Positions 22,560 through 48,411 of a stretch of DNA of 64,000 nt are shown piece after piece. Within the stretch, counting starts at the first letter, position 1. Each line of letters begins with the position of its first letter. The notes beneath the pieces were generated by a model that had not been told where the DNA came from, searched no databases, and worked only from the letters and a program-made list of their open reading frames with translations. Source of the DNA: Misgurnus anguillicaudatus (taxonomy: Eukaryota > Chordata > Actinopteri > Cypriniformes > Cobitidae); NCBI RefSeq assembly GCF_027580225.2, contig NC_073358.2:51569501-51633500 (forward strand). The letters run 5' to 3'. The position numbers and the translations under genes are program-made.

Positions 22560-24120
22560 TATAAAAAGCACTTTATATATTTTTACAACAAATACATAAC
22601 ATTAAGTATAATTAAATGTAACGTTATTTATAATAATTTTACCATGACATGCACTATACATTTAAAACTCACCTTTAAAACTGTATTCTGAACCATCTAA
22701 ACTCCAAACTTCAAATAGTTTTAAACTGAACTCTGAACTTCAATCTTTTTTTATATAAATTTACCATTTTATTGATGTTTTTAACATAATTTGCACCACC
22801 TGCTTAATAAGCATAACGTATTGTACAGTCTGTATTTGATGTATTTTCTGCAATCTTTGGATTAGTGCAAATATATGCAGTCTCATACAGGACTCATAAC
22901 CCTAACCTAACCCTATATTTCATAGAAAAATAATTTGCCATCCTTGTTTTCCTACGAAGTATGTACACATCCCAATGTTACTCTGCATAAAATTTGAAAA
23001 ATCTTATACAAATCTTACAAGCAAACCCTAACAAACAATTATCAGTAAAAATCAGTAGTGTTTTAAAATATTAATAATGTCACTGCTGATATGTTTATTC
23101 ATGATTTACATGAAATGTAATGTCAAATGCACTTACAAACATGTCTTGTTTAATTAAGAATGGAATATATTTCCTTGCTTTTTGTACTGAAAGACACATT
23201 TTTATTGTCATGCAATATAATCATACTTTAATTTGTGACAAATAAACAGGGGTCTAATGTAATCTAAATGTAATAAAAAATGACTCACATTACAAACAAT
23301 AAATGTGACATCAAATAAACAGTCAAATGTAATTTAAATGTAATAAAAAAAGACTCAGAATATATTAAATATTTTTATTTGTAGTTTATAATCACTGATT
23401 ACAATTTCCAAGTAATCTACCCAGCATTGTTAATGACTTGATGAGTCAACATTATATATTGTTGAATCAAATGTTAATGTTTAAGACTTCATCCTGCCTG
23501 TTTCAAAATACATGCCATAGACTGTACAAGATGAATTAAGTTGCATGCACATACACTTAAAGTATAAATCTGTATTTAGTTTTCAGAATGAGCACATTTG
23601 TAATACATGTTGATAATCTGATACATTTGCTACTGTAATGTAGATGATGTAACTTACTTAATAAAGTAGGTAAAACTTTAAATAAATAATTATGTATTTG
23701 TTACAAAGATCTATTTTTGTATTTCATAAGGAAATTACAAGGAAAAAAGGTTTAAAACTTCTATTTGACTAAATAATTCACTGGCCAACAGCACCACACC
23801 CAGTGATGTAGAGACTGAGTGTCATCTGCCCATATTATTATCGTTATTATTTATTATGTAGCCTACAGCACAATTTAATACAAGTTGTTCTGAAACAGAT
23901 AAAACTGAGTCGCTATACAGGACAAATTAAACACACACAAATATCACATAAACATGCAAAAGTAATGGAAAACCCCATTATGGAAACTCCGAGAAATTTA
24001 AAAAGGGGGTAATTTTACCATAGTTCTAATGGTTTTCAAGATCTAGTAAAAATGTATAATTAAACTGTATCCTAACACAGATTTTCTGATGTCAGGGATT
24101 TGGAGGGTGTATAGCCTGAT
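22560..24120. other. rcl1-phospholipase intergenic stretch, nothing recognised
   Basis: The divergent promoters of rcl1 (minus) and the phospholipase gene (plus) must lie between 21.95 and 25.18 kb. This AT-rich part shows no exon or repeat family I can name, apart from a short duplicated block (GTAATTTAAATGTAATAAAA type) around 23255-23350. Confidence 0.5.
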
Positions 24121-24129
24121 GCCATACCG

Positions 24130-24387
24130 CAGTGGTTCACAAACTTTTTCGGCATGCTTTGTGTACAATGCATTCCTTCATGGCCCCCCAAAAGAAAATT
24201 TATGAAATAAAATATTCCATAACGTAAAATTTAAATTGAACAAAACATATTAAATTATCAAATGTGTTGTGGTTGGTTAATAGCCTTTTTTTCTCAGGTT
24301 TTATTACACAGAATGAATTATGAATGAATGTATTTTATCGTCTCAGGGACCACTAGGGGTCCACGGCCTCCAGTTTGAGAACCACTG
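24130..24387. mobile_element. hAT MITE, ends CAGTGGTTC
   Basis: CAGTGGTTCACAAACT and inverted AGTTTGAGAACCACTG bound 258 bp. Flanks CCATACCG (24122-24129) and CCATACTG (24388-24395) are an 8-bp duplication with one change. The termini are typical of hAT. Confidence 0.8.
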
Positions 24388-24822
24388 CCATACTGGATAC
24401 ACAGGGGCTAAATTGTGAAGGACCTTAAAAACAAATAGTCTATTAGAGTCTTATAAACAATTCTTTACTGATAGCCACATGGAGAGGTTCCTGTTGTTTA
24501 CTAGGGTTAAGGTTTGGTTAATTTTTAACACAGCATTTAAAGTGTACAGAGATCAACTAAGCTGTTTTCCAATGAAATTCCATGGAAGAAGAAATGTTTA
24601 AACCTTTCCTGGTTTCAGACTTTGATGATTGACTTAATATTTCACTGGCCAGCATCACACCCAATGATGATGTAGAGATTGGTTTAGCTTATCAGGTTTC
24701 AGAAATCTATAAAGAGTCTCACCTGCCCAAATAGAGAAACAAAATTGATGTTGAAGTCTACAGGATTCTACAGGAACAATGAGTATATGTTTTAATATAC
24801 CTATACATCATTTTAATGTACA

Positions 24823-24826
<4 letters not shown>

Positions 24827-24884
<58 letters not shown>
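24827..24884. repeat. (GA)n microsatellite
   Basis: An almost uninterrupted GA run of about 58 bp, roughly 300 bp upstream of the phospholipase start codon. Confidence 0.95.
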
Positions 24885-24887
<3 letters not shown>

Positions 24888-25178
24888 TCAGCAGAAGTAA
24901 AATATGAAATAATTATTGTTGTCATGTTGCATGTGCCATTTAAATTACTTGTCAGAATTGTTTGATGCTTTTGTCAGACAATTTTATATAAATGCTTATT
25001 TTATATATATTTTATTTATATTTTATTATGATGCAAATGCATTTGAGCTACTGAAACACAATTATATAATTCATTTATTATTACAAAATTATATTCATGA
25101 ATTAATTATATAAATATGAAACGATTATTAAAGCATTTTTTTACTGTTTTCAAAATTTAATGTTTATTGTTTTTTTAG

Positions 25179-39648
<14,470 letters not shown>

Positions 39649-39668
39649 TTACATTTAATACTACGACA

Positions 39669-39893
39669 ATTAAAGTAATAGTTCATCATCATGTTAATCT
39701 AAACCTGTTTCTTTATTCTGTTGAACACAAAGGAAGATATTGGGTACCATTAGCTGTGTGCTTACTGCATCTATGATATTAAATGTCTTCTTTTGGGTTC
39801 GACAGAATAAAGAAACTCATACAGGTTTAGACTAACATGAGAATGAGTAAATGATGACAGGATTTAAATTTTTGGGTGAACTATCCCTTTAAA
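39669..39893. repeat. palindromic TTAA-type fish MITE in the phospholipase 3' region
   Basis: TTAAAGTAATAGTTCATC and inverted GGTGAACTATCCCTTTAA, with CTGTTGAACACAAAGGAAG and TTCGACAGAATAAAGAAA arms. It starts 20 bp after the stop, so it probably lies in the 3' UTR. Confidence 0.7.
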
Positions 39894-39977
39894 TCTAAAT
39901 GAAATAATTTTCTAATTCTAATCTAATGACTTCAGGACTTCAATATCCTCAAAAACATGCAAGGTTTGTTAAGTGCC

Positions 39978-39983
39978 AATAAA
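39978..39983 (+). terminator. phospholipase poly(A) signal AATAAA (candidate)
   Basis: AATAAA about 330 nt after the stop, followed by a T-rich stretch. Another AATAAA at 39806-39811 lies inside the MITE. Confidence 0.45.
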
Positions 39984-40724
39984 GATCTGACTTTTGCCTG
40001 AGGAAGCCATTTTGATCTTTTGTTTGAACATATTTCCTGAGCTCTGGGTGTAATTCTTACTAGTAAAAATACAATAACGACAAGCAATGCTGGAAACATT
40101 TAAAACCAAGTCTAGTCTAGTAATACATAGAAAAATTAAAAATATGATTAAAGACTGTGGTGTTTATTTTCATAAATCAGTAAGCAGCAAGAGTGGCGCA
40201 GTGATACTTATGTAATGTGGTCTGAACCGTGGGTTTACCGGGGTATTTTATCACGGCTTAGAACGCGTTTCAACCAATCAGAATGAAGAACCAGAACTGC
40301 CCGTTTTATAATGAATCTTCTTAAAGGCCTTTCACTGACAAAATATGAAAATTGCAGTTAACATGTTTGCTTTTGCCTAGCTTCTTTGTTATTTTTAACA
40401 AAGTTTAACTGTATTTTTACATTAGGAATAATATTATCAGTAACAGTAGCATACAACAATTTAAAAACCACCTGATTTTGAATCCAGATGCACCAAGAAT
40501 AGAGCATATTTCTCTCTGTTTAAAGCAAAGCCCAACTCCCTTCCATCCACGATAATTAATAAAGAAAAAAAAAACATTCTAGCTTACCTATATTCTATGT
40601 ATCCATTAATGTCTTTCTTTCTTCTGCATATTTACTACAGTCTATAAGTACGTCTTCCACTGTTTCTCCCACCTGTCACACATAGCCTACAATTAGGATG
40701 TTTCCCCACTTTCCCCTTTCATTC

Positions 40725-40930
40725 CTGGGATGACATAGCTGTACGCAACCCAACTTAGCCACACAGCAAAATGTCCAGTGTATTGTTTTGCTTAAAATAC
40801 ACCATAGATAATTTATTATAGCATTTTAAAATTACCACTGTGTAGTTGCGAGACAAAATTTGCTGTTTGGGGTGTGTCCTTTAAAATGCAAATGAGCTGA
40901 TGAAATGCAAACACTGACCTGATCGCAATG
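40725..40930. repeat. truncated copy of the repeat at 20652
   Basis: Shares the AATTTATTATAGCATTTTAA, GGGGTGTGTCCTTTAAAATG and CAAATGAGCTGATG blocks. The TTAA ends are lost. Confidence 0.6.
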
Positions 40931-41540
40931 ATGGTGACTTTAAATGAAACAGCCAAGAAATTTTACAAAGATTTAAAATGCAATTCTATATTTCAAACAG
41001 CAAGACCTATATCTCTGCATCAGAACATGTTAGAGACATGGGGGTGGCATGACACCATGATCATTACCTGATGTTTGTTTGTTTGTGCCATTGTTGGGTT
41101 TGACCCAGGGGTTTGCAGCTATATTATCAGAAATAATCTACTCTGAAAGTTAAGTTTGGGCCACAAAAGCTGTCTGTTAATGTTGTTGCCGCTGAAACTA
41201 TCTGGTATGTGGGCATCTGGTCACACAGGGATAGATCTTGTAGATGGATCATTTGTTCAAATATTTTTATTTAACAAAATATGATAATGTGCTCACAACT
41301 ACAAACACCATAAAGCTGAAGCTACTAATTATATTTTTGCTCTGGTATAACTGAAAGGCAAACTTCATTGTAACAGCAAGACAATTTAAAACAACATATG
41401 AATACAATATAAGAAATCAAATCTGCAAGATTTGGATTGCAGGATTTCATCACTGTGACTCAGGATCTCTGTGGAGTGACAGACATGTTATGTTAATAAC
41501 TCCACTAAAACCTCAGAATTAGTATTGAACACATGTCATA
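40931..41540. other. tail-to-tail intergenic stretch, nothing recognised
   Basis: It separates the converging phospholipase and MS4A 3' ends. A short inverted copy of the CTCTGCATCAGAACAT block (also near 38090 and 38168) lies at 41015-41030. Confidence 0.5.
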
Positions 41541-41547
41541 AAGACAA

Positions 41548-41553
41548 TTTATT
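41548..41553 (-). terminator. MS4A gene poly(A) signal AATAAA (candidate)
   Basis: AATAAA on the minus strand about 45 nt after the stop codon at 41595. Confidence 0.55.
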
Positions 41554-41594
41554 TTTATACCTCATCTTTTAGAAAAGTATTTCTTTCAATTCTG

Positions 41595-41654
41595 TTAATT
41601 TCTCCTTGGTTGTTGTGGCATGTTAAGTGGAGTTGTTTCTTTCTCTGATACACT
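41595..41654 (-). CDS. MS4A-like coding exon 6 (terminal)
   Basis: Acceptor TTTGCAG precedes 41654. It encodes a polar cytoplasmic tail, SVSEKETTPLNMPQQPRRN, then TAA. Confidence 0.85.
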   Translation of the reverse strand, partial: SVSEKETTPLNMPQQPRRN

Positions 41655-44600
41655 CTGCAAAAAGAGTAAAATTATTGCTTGTTAGGATTGAACTGCTTGA
41701 AACACTGGGTATACATTGTAGTCATTACATCATAAATAGTTTACCTGGTTTATTGAAACATTGACCACTGAAGACCACCCACAGGTGGCTTTGCAGGCAA
41801 AACCCGAGATGCAGATGGAAAGAATGAACTGAAGGACAGACAACAGCAGCAATACTACAATGATCCCACAACCTAAAACCTACAAAAATAATAATTTTCC
41901 CTTTATTTAACCAGATAAAAGTTTCTTGATATTAAAAATTTATTTTACAGAAGTGACCTGGCCAAGAGGAGCAACACAGTATTTAAAAAAAAATGAAAAG
42001 GGACAGTTCACCCAAAATGAAGATTCTGATTCAGAATTTACTCACTCTTATGTTGTTACAAACATATCTTCATTTCTTTGTTCTGATGACCACAAAGGAA
42101 ATTATTTTGAGGGATTATGAGTCCTATTGACTTCCATAGTAGGAAAATGAATACTATTGAAGTTAAAGGGGGTCATGATCGGTTTGATCACATGCATCTT
42201 GATAGGGGCGTCAACTGCATGTGGAGCTGCACAGACCGACTGACAACTTAAATTATTGTGAGATCTGACTGCTTGTTATGCTTTCGAATGGCTCTCGTGG
42301 CACAATGATGTCATTTGCCAGCTGGTCTGTGCAGCACCGCATTAAGTTAAAGGAATATTTCATTTTCTTAAAAGAAAAATCCAGATAATTTACTCACCAC
42401 CATGGCATGTCATCCAAAATTTTGATGTCTTTCTTTGTTCAGTCGAGAAGAAATTATCTTTTTTGAGGAAAACATTGCAGGATTTTTCTTATTTTAATGG
42501 ACTTTATGGACACCAACACTTAACACTTAACTCAACACTTAACAGTTTTTTTCAACGGAGTTTCAAAGGACTATAAACAATCTCAAACGAGGCATAAGGG
42601 TCTTATCTAGCGAAACGATTGTCATTTTTGGCAAGAAAATAAAAAATATGCTCTTTTAAACCACAACTTTTCGTCTAGGTCCGGTCCAGCGCGACCTAAC
42701 GTAAATGCGTAGTGACGTAGGGAGGTCACGTGTTACATATATAAAACAAACATTTTCAGACCATTTTAAACAATAAACTGACACAAAGACATTAATTAGT
42801 ATCAGTTGACATACAACAATGTCCGAAAGGTCCTCTTTCAACAGACTTGTAAACACTAGGGCGGAGTTTTGCGTTCGTCCTCTGTGACCTCTTGACTTCA
42901 TAACGTATTGCGTGGGGTCAGCTGGCGCATCACGACCGGATCTAGACAAGAAGTTGTGGTATAAAAGTTTATAATTTTTATTTTTATTGTCAAAAATGAC
43001 AATCTTTTTGCTAGATAAGATCCTTATGCCTCGTTTGGGATCGTTTATAGTCCTTTGAAACTCTGTTGAAAAAAACTGTGTTGAGTTAAAGGCGGAGTCC
43101 ACGATGTTTGAAAAACGCTTTGGAAAAGAAGACGGGCCGACTACCAAAACACACTTATAGCCAATCAAATCAAATCAAATGCCGGGTTGCGTATGTGTGG
43201 GGCGGGTCTATCAACAGAAGGTCCAGATTCTATTGGGGTAGGGGCGTGTTTGTTTAGGTGATTTCAAATATCAACATTGGCTTTCAAACATCATGGACTC
43301 CGCCTTTAAGTATTAATTGTTTTTGTCTATTAAAGTCCATTAAAATGTTTTCCTCAAAAAGCATAATTTCTTCTCGACTGAACAAATAAAGACATCAACA
43401 TTTTGGATGAAATGGTGGTGAGTAAATTATCTGGACTATTCCTTTAAGGGCAAGAGTGCCATGCGTATTGGAAGGACCAGCTCTACGTTTGTGGGTGAAT
43501 TATCCCTTTAGGTATACAATATATGAAAATAATTTAACAAATAACATCCCATCCACTGGATTTTGTGAGGTTCTAAATATTATAATTATAGTTGAAGGCA
43601 TTACTTTAATCCAGTTGATGAACTCTCTCAGGTTTCCCAAACGGTGCTTAAAGCCAGGATACACTGCACGATTTTTACACTCCTGTAAAAGTACCCCATT
43701 TAAACTTTGGTACGAAAAGCATGTAGACTGTATGATGATGACACCTATAGTCGGAGGCTTTAACGGCTGGGACACACGTTGGCACAAACTTAACCAGCAT
43801 GGTAAATAAATACCGCAGCTCAGCAAACACACTATGTGTTGATCATGCTGAATTTCTAACATTGTGAGAAAACTATCATAGGCGTATCATTAGACACAAG
43901 ACCAGGAAAACGGCCGTCTTTGAACCTCTCTACGACATAGGACCAGGACCACTGATTAAATCCACGATCACAGAAATTGGCACGATTGTTTCACGATGGT
44001 ACAGCCAAAAATCGTGCAGTGTATCCCGGGCTTAGGTCTAGACCAAGACCAAAATGCTTTTTTGAGCTGTACTTGATAAAACAAATGAAAAAAAAATATG
44101 TAAATGTAGTAAAAGTAATTACCTGAAAGGCTGAATATATACGCACATTTACATTCTTTATGGAATTATAGCGCCATTCCGCCATAAATTGCAATTTTAT
44201 GGACAACAGAATAATAGCAACACCTGCAGTTATGGCACTGATCACATTCATTCCAAGTGAAGCTTTTACCTACAGAGAGAAATAAGAGACTTCAAAGAAA
44301 AAGAAGGACTAAAATAGATTTGAAATATCTTGATTTGTTAGTTAAAAGGGGTGAATATGTATTGTGCAAAAATAAATCTAGAGACTTTTTAATAAACATA
44401 ACATGTAAACTCACTAAGGGGCAGTTTCTCTGACAGGGATTAGACTAGTCCTAGACTAAAATAAATGTAAGAGCTGTCCAAACTGAAAACAACTTGCACT
44501 GACATATCTTAAAATACATCATTGCCCTTTATTTTGCCTTAAAATGCACACACGTAATGTTTTTAGTAAGTCATGTTTGTTAAAAATAGTTATATTTCAT

Positions 44601-45509
44601 AATTAAACTAATTATGCCTAGTCCTGGCTTAAGCTAATCCCTGTCTGGAAAACCACCCCTAAGTGTACTTGTAGCAACCCACACACACCCCTTAAGTAGG
44701 GCAAAGAATTTAGGGCAACAATAAATGTGCTAGTTTCAGACCACTGAGGTTTTACCATGGAACATGTGGGTGCTTTTTATGACGCTGATTTCAACGTATC
44801 TGTACACCCAGTTTTCCTGTTTTACACACAGTGACTTTGAACAAAAGCGTGTGAATCATCAGCAGCAACATAAAAAGCAGAGTTAAAATGGGTTAAGATG
44901 GACAGTACAAACCACACAGGAATTGAGTTTATTTTCTGCAACAACAGACAGAGACCCAGCAATGATGTACTGAGAGGGAACAAGAGAAAATATTAAACGA
45001 TAATAATGAAATAATTTTTAATGTCAGTAAGTAATAAAGTAAAACACTGAAATGAAACTTACAGTGAAAGATCCCCGGAGGTTTATGCCACTGATGGCAG
45101 TTAACATGAAATGGTCAATTTTAATGGTGACCACAATACCAATCATCAGGGTCACCACTCCAATCATAATCTGGACGGTCTATAAAGAGCACATATGAGT
45201 CTTAAAACCGTTTATTTTTATTATAAACATCCCACAGCTGACACAATGGTCATATATGAATATGTACATAAAACTAAAGATTTAATATGTCGAGATAAAA
45301 CTTTATGTGCATACAGTATTTATATAGCCCTAAATATCTTACTAAGAAAAATACATTACCCCCAGTGACTTTGGTTGTACTTTAAGAAACCATTGGAGGG
45401 GTGCATACGTTCCTCTCTTATCTTTTCCTTCAGCACTTTCTTGGTTTATCAGTGGATTTATTTGGATGACAACTTTACCGTTGTCAGTTGAGATCACTTG
45501 GCTCGACAT
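41595..45509 (-). CDS. MS4A-family four-transmembrane protein (six coding exons)
   Basis: Seen: six minus-strand exons, all phase 0, join to 221 residues: 45360-45509, 45063-45179, 44913-44969, 44123-44269, 41745-41879, 41595-41654. A 50-residue cytoplasmic N-terminus ends in FLKVQPKSLG, the family signature before the first membrane helix. Hydrophobic helices lie at about residues 51-71 (VQIMIGVVTLMIGIVV), 86-102 (YIIAGSLSVVAE), 110-135 (MNVISAITAGVAIILL) and 159-186, with Cys in the last helix and after it. The SGS/AGSLS-x2-AE-x5-C and SAI-x-AG patterns are typical of MS4A. Known: MS4A proteins are CD20-like membrane proteins, mainly in leukocytes and some sensory or epithelial cells, linked to receptor trafficking and calcium entry. 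An untranslated first exon probably ends at 46001. Fish paralogues differ, so no symbol is given. Confidence 0.9.
41745..41879 (-). CDS. MS4A-like coding exon 5 (fourth helix)
   Basis: Acceptor TTTTGTAG precedes 41879; donor GTAAAC. It encodes VLGCGIIVVLLLLSVLQFIL then SICISGFACKATCGW, the last membrane helix with the usual Cys-rich end. Confidence 0.9.
42348..43447. mobile_element. TTAA-flanked fold-back element with nested MITE
   Basis: TTAAAGGAATATTTCATTTT and inverted GGACTATTCCTTTAA ends. Long arms pair through CATCCAAAATTTTGATGTC, CTTTGTTCAGTCGAGAAG and AACGAGGCATAAGG blocks. A TTAA MITE (43086-43309) is inserted in the right arm. The 170-residue open frame inside it is repeat-derived. 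Confidence 0.8.
43086..43309. mobile_element. TTAA MITE, copy 2
   Basis: TTAAAGGCGGAGTCCACGAT to its inverted end, nearly identical to 55107-55330 and, reversed, to 36101-36325. Confidence 0.9.
43648..44034. mobile_element. MITE, ends TAAGCCCGGGATACACTGC
   Basis: AAGCCAGGATACACTGCACG at the left and inverted CGTGCAGTGTATCCCGGGCT at the right bound 387 bp. It ends about 90 bp downstream of MS4A exon 4 (intron 4). Confidence 0.75.
44123..44269 (-). CDS. MS4A-like coding exon 4 (third helix)
   Basis: Acceptor CTGTAG precedes 44269; donor GTAATT. It encodes VKASLGMNVISAITAGVAII then LLSIKLQF and an extracellular loop ending RIYSAFQ. Confidence 0.92.
44417..44660. mobile_element. MITE, GGGGCRGTTTCYC copy 2
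   Basis: Matches 22322-22558 through GACAGGGATTAGACTAGTCC and CTGGCTTAAGCTAATCCCTG, ending in CCACCCCT. It lies in MS4A intron 3. Confidence 0.8.
44913..44969 (-). CDS. MS4A-like coding exon 3
   Basis: Acceptor CTCTCAG precedes 44969; donor GTTTGT at 44907-44912. Its 19 residues, YIIAGSLSVVAENKLNSCV, are the family's most recognisable block (second helix). Confidence 0.93.
45063..45179 (-). CDS. MS4A-like coding exon 2 (first helix)
   Basis: Acceptor TTATAG precedes 45179; donor GTAAGT at 45057-45062. It encodes TVQIMIGVVTLMIGIVVTIK and the loop to GINLRGSFT. Confidence 0.92.
45360..45509 (-). CDS. MS4A-like coding exon 1
   Basis: Acceptor TTTGCTAG lies two bases upstream of the ATG (45507-45509); donor GTAATG at 45354-45359. 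Its 50 residues end in LQWFLKVQPKSLG. The close acceptor shows that the 5' UTR is split by an intron. Confidence 0.9.
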
Positions 45510-45711
45510 TCTAGCAAAGTTTAGGAAAAAGCATTTGTGTAATTTTAAGCATTTTAAGTGCTTATACTGCAGTTATATGGTATCTGTTCAATTCACATTT
45601 AAAAATAAACTAATGTTGTATTGTTAATATGCTTATTATTTTAACTTATTGGTGGAAAAATATTACAATCAAGAAAAATATTTAAATTAATGTCATAAAA
45701 TTGACATATGA

Positions 45712-45952
45712 GGAGTTTTGTTGCAAAACGAGATAACTTTTTTTTTTCTCGAAATCTCGTTTTTTGGTTGTGCATTCCAATTGATATCAATACAACTGCA
45801 GTTGGTTTGTTTTGATTTAAACCTTCATAACTTAAAAAATACAGCTAAGTAGCACCATAAAACAAAATAATAACATGAAAACATAATTATAAACATGTTT
45901 TGACAAAAATGTTAAAAACGGAGTTATCTTGTTTTGCAGCGAAACTCTTCAT
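45712..45952. mobile_element. fold-back MITE copy 2 in the MS4A 5' intron
   Basis: GAGTTTTGTTGCAAAACGAG and inverted GTTTTGCAGCGAAACTCTTC ends. Related to 38692-38951 and, more distantly, to 52936-53946. Confidence 0.75.
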
Positions 45953-46000
45953 ATAAATACAGATGCCATTTTAATGTAATTGATGCATAAAATATTTTAC

Positions 46001-46080
46001 CTGAAAAGTGATTTGTTGACGTTGCCCGTTTGCTGTTACGGTGTCTTTGCGTGTGTGAGTGTATGGACTGATATGAAGAA
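46001..46080 (-). promoter_or_regulatory. probable MS4A untranslated first exon and upstream site
   Basis: A minus-strand CAG/GTAAAA donor at 45995-46001 is placed to splice to the acceptor at 45511. The start of transcription is unknown. ACAGGAAGTTTCTCTT at 46111-46126 just upstream resembles an ETS/PU.1 core next to an IRF-like half site, which would suit leukocyte expression. This is inference. Confidence 0.35.
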
Positions 46081-46544
46081 ACATTGAGAAGGAGCTTGCC
46101 AAGGTAATTTACAGGAAGTTTCTCTTAATGTGTTTCATCTTATTTAAAGCGACTTTACACATGACAGGTAATTCACGAGGTTAGAGGACTAATGAGAGTG
46201 TAAAAAAGTTATTTTTTTGATAAATGGTAGATAATGTTATTATGATGTCAAGGCTTATACATTGTGTACAGGCTACATATAAAATAATATATTTTAAACT
46301 CTTTAAATCAGTTTGAACTGTTTTTGAATCTTTCTTGATTTATTAATTTTTTACATGTCTTATTGCACTGATGCTCTTTGTTATGCACAAGCACTATTTT
46401 CTTCTTTTTTGTCACTCCAGAATTATGGCACTTTAAAAATAGAATGATTTAATTCAATTTCATTTATACAGTTCAAAACCAAATTGATCTAATAAAGTTT
46501 TTGTTTACTAATAATTGGTCAGCTGTATGCCCAGAGCTTTTTAA

Positions 46545-46720
46545 ATGCTTATTTATTTATTTTATTTATTTATTTATTACAGGGACAGTGCATATTAATA
46601 GACATTTAAGCCAATATGTCAGGGTTAGCCAAATGGCTATTTTTCACCTGTAGTCCCTATAGACAGATGGTAATAGTCACCCTAAAAACAAACAAAAAAA
46701 AAAAGATAAAAGTACATATT
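46545..46720. repeat. (ATTT)n tail and ACAGGGACAGTGCA repeat
   Basis: An ATTT run followed by ACAGGGACAGTGCATATTAA and TGTAGTCCCTATAGACAG, resembling the 3' end of a widespread fish retroelement. Confidence 0.45.
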
Positions 46721-46889
46721 TAAATAACAATAAAACAATAAAACAACTTCAGTATGTACCTTTAGCTGGTTAAAAAATAGTTACATTTATAACTTTTTTG
46801 CAATAAAAACTATACACTGTAAAAAAACATATTGTGAAGTTCTCAGTGATTGACTGGCAGCAATTGACAAGTAACTTACATTAAAAGCA

Positions 46890-47365
46890 CAGTAAGTTGC
46901 TTGTCAATGGCTGCCAGTTGACTACTGTGATTTTCCATACTGTAAATTACTTGTCAATGGCTGCCAGTTAAATACTGTGATTTTTTTCTATAGTAAGTTA
47001 CTTGTCAATTGCTGCCAGTTAAATACTGTGATTTTTTCATACAGTAAGTTACTTGTCAATGGCTGCCAGTTAACTACTGTGATTTTCCCGTACTGTAAGT
47101 TACTTGTCAATGGCTGCCAGTTAAATACTGTGATTTCTTTTCCACAGTAAGTTACTTGTCAATGGCTGCCAGTTAACTACTGTGATTTTCCCGTACTGTA
47201 AGTTACTTGTCAATGGCTGCCAGTTAAATACTGTGATTTCTTTTCCACAGTAAGTTACTTGTCAATGGCTGCCAGTTAACTACTGTGATTTCTTTTCTAC
47301 AGTAAGTTACTATTGTCAATGGCTGCCAGGTACTACTGTGATATTTTTCCACAGTAATTTACTGG
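46890..47365. repeat. minisatellite, about 51-bp unit, nine copies
   Basis: CTTGTCAATGGCTGCCAG recurs at 46900, 46950, 47001, 47052, 47103, 47156, 47207, 47259 and about 47311. Inverted single units flank the array (CTGGCAGCAATTGACAAGTA near 46855, CTGGCAGTCATTGACAAGTA near 47362). The array may lie inside a MITE with TACACTGTAAAA ends (46813 and about 48411). Confidence 0.9.
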
Positions 47366-47399
47366 CAGTCATTGACAAGTAACTAAGCAGAGATTATAT

Positions 47400-48400
47400 A
47401 TTTTTAATATATAGTTCATTGTGGTTTTCCCTACAGCATTTGATTGGTTAGTTATTTTCTGTAAACATTCATCAATGTTAAAATAAAGTTGTAATGGTCA
47501 GCCTTAAAGGCTGAGTTACAATCATTTAAAAACTCAAGACTGTTAAAAGAAGGAAATACAAAAAACAAATCTAAAACAATATAAAAGTCCAAGCGTGTTA
47601 AAAGTCCAAATGTGCAAAGTTTCCACGGTGTATATAAAATCCAAGAAAGTGATATCCAAAGTCCATAAAACGTAACTGGAAAGGTGAGCCCAAATAGGCT
47701 ACACAAACTCCACACACCAGCAACCGCTTGTTTTAGCTATAGCGTCAGCTAACCATGTGCTCCTGCTCCTTCCTTTTATACAAAGTTCCATGTCATGTGA
47801 CCCCTCACATGACAGCCAGATTAGGCAAAATAAAAGACATACACACATAAAATAGCAAAAGGATAAAATGGCTAAGAAAACATGTAAAACTAATTTAAAC
47901 TCAAATATACAGTCACAATGTAATGAGTGGTAAAACATGTATCTTGTGTGATTACGTCACAACGTTAATGATCTAATTTAAATATGCTAAATTACAAAAC
48001 AATACAATAAGTTTTCTGATTTGAGGGAAAATGCTGCTGTTTTACAGTCAAATACATTCAATAAATGCATGCTAACATTTGTAAAATAACATTTTAATTT
48101 GGATGAAAAAGTATGAATTCCCAAGAAATGCATCTTAAAAAATTAAATATAATTCAGTTTGTAGATATACAGGACAATTTGTAAATAAAACAAAATAATT
48201 AATTATCAATCAAAAGTACACTGCAAGTAAACTGTAAGTTTCCTTTAATTCTTATTAAACCCAATATTACTGTGAAGTATAATAACTGAAATGCAAAACA
48301 AATTTATGTCTACAATATTTTCACTCCAAAATAAATAGTTCTAGTGCACAACACAACCATTGATTCTAAAAATGATTCTAAATTCAGAATCCTAATTTTA
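47400..48400. other. intergenic stretch, nothing recognised
   Basis: AT-rich with short open frames only. It may be the body of the element whose TACACTGTAAAA-like ends flank the minisatellite region. Confidence 0.4.
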
Positions 48401-48411
48401 CAGTGTATAAG

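Larger units (their letters stand above)
41997..43510. repeat. AGTTCACCC-type fish repeat split by a younger TTAA element
   Basis: GGACAGTTCACCCAAAATGA at the left and GTGGGTGAATTATCCCTTTA at the right are ends of the same common repeat seen at 39669. The TTAA fold-back 42348-43447 separates them. It lies in MS4A intron 4. Confidence 0.6.

Noticed and set aside
42656..43168. 170-residue minus-strand open frame
   Set aside because: It lies wholly inside the TTAA fold-back and its nested MITE; the same peptide pieces recur at 17104-17289 because the DNA is a repeat.
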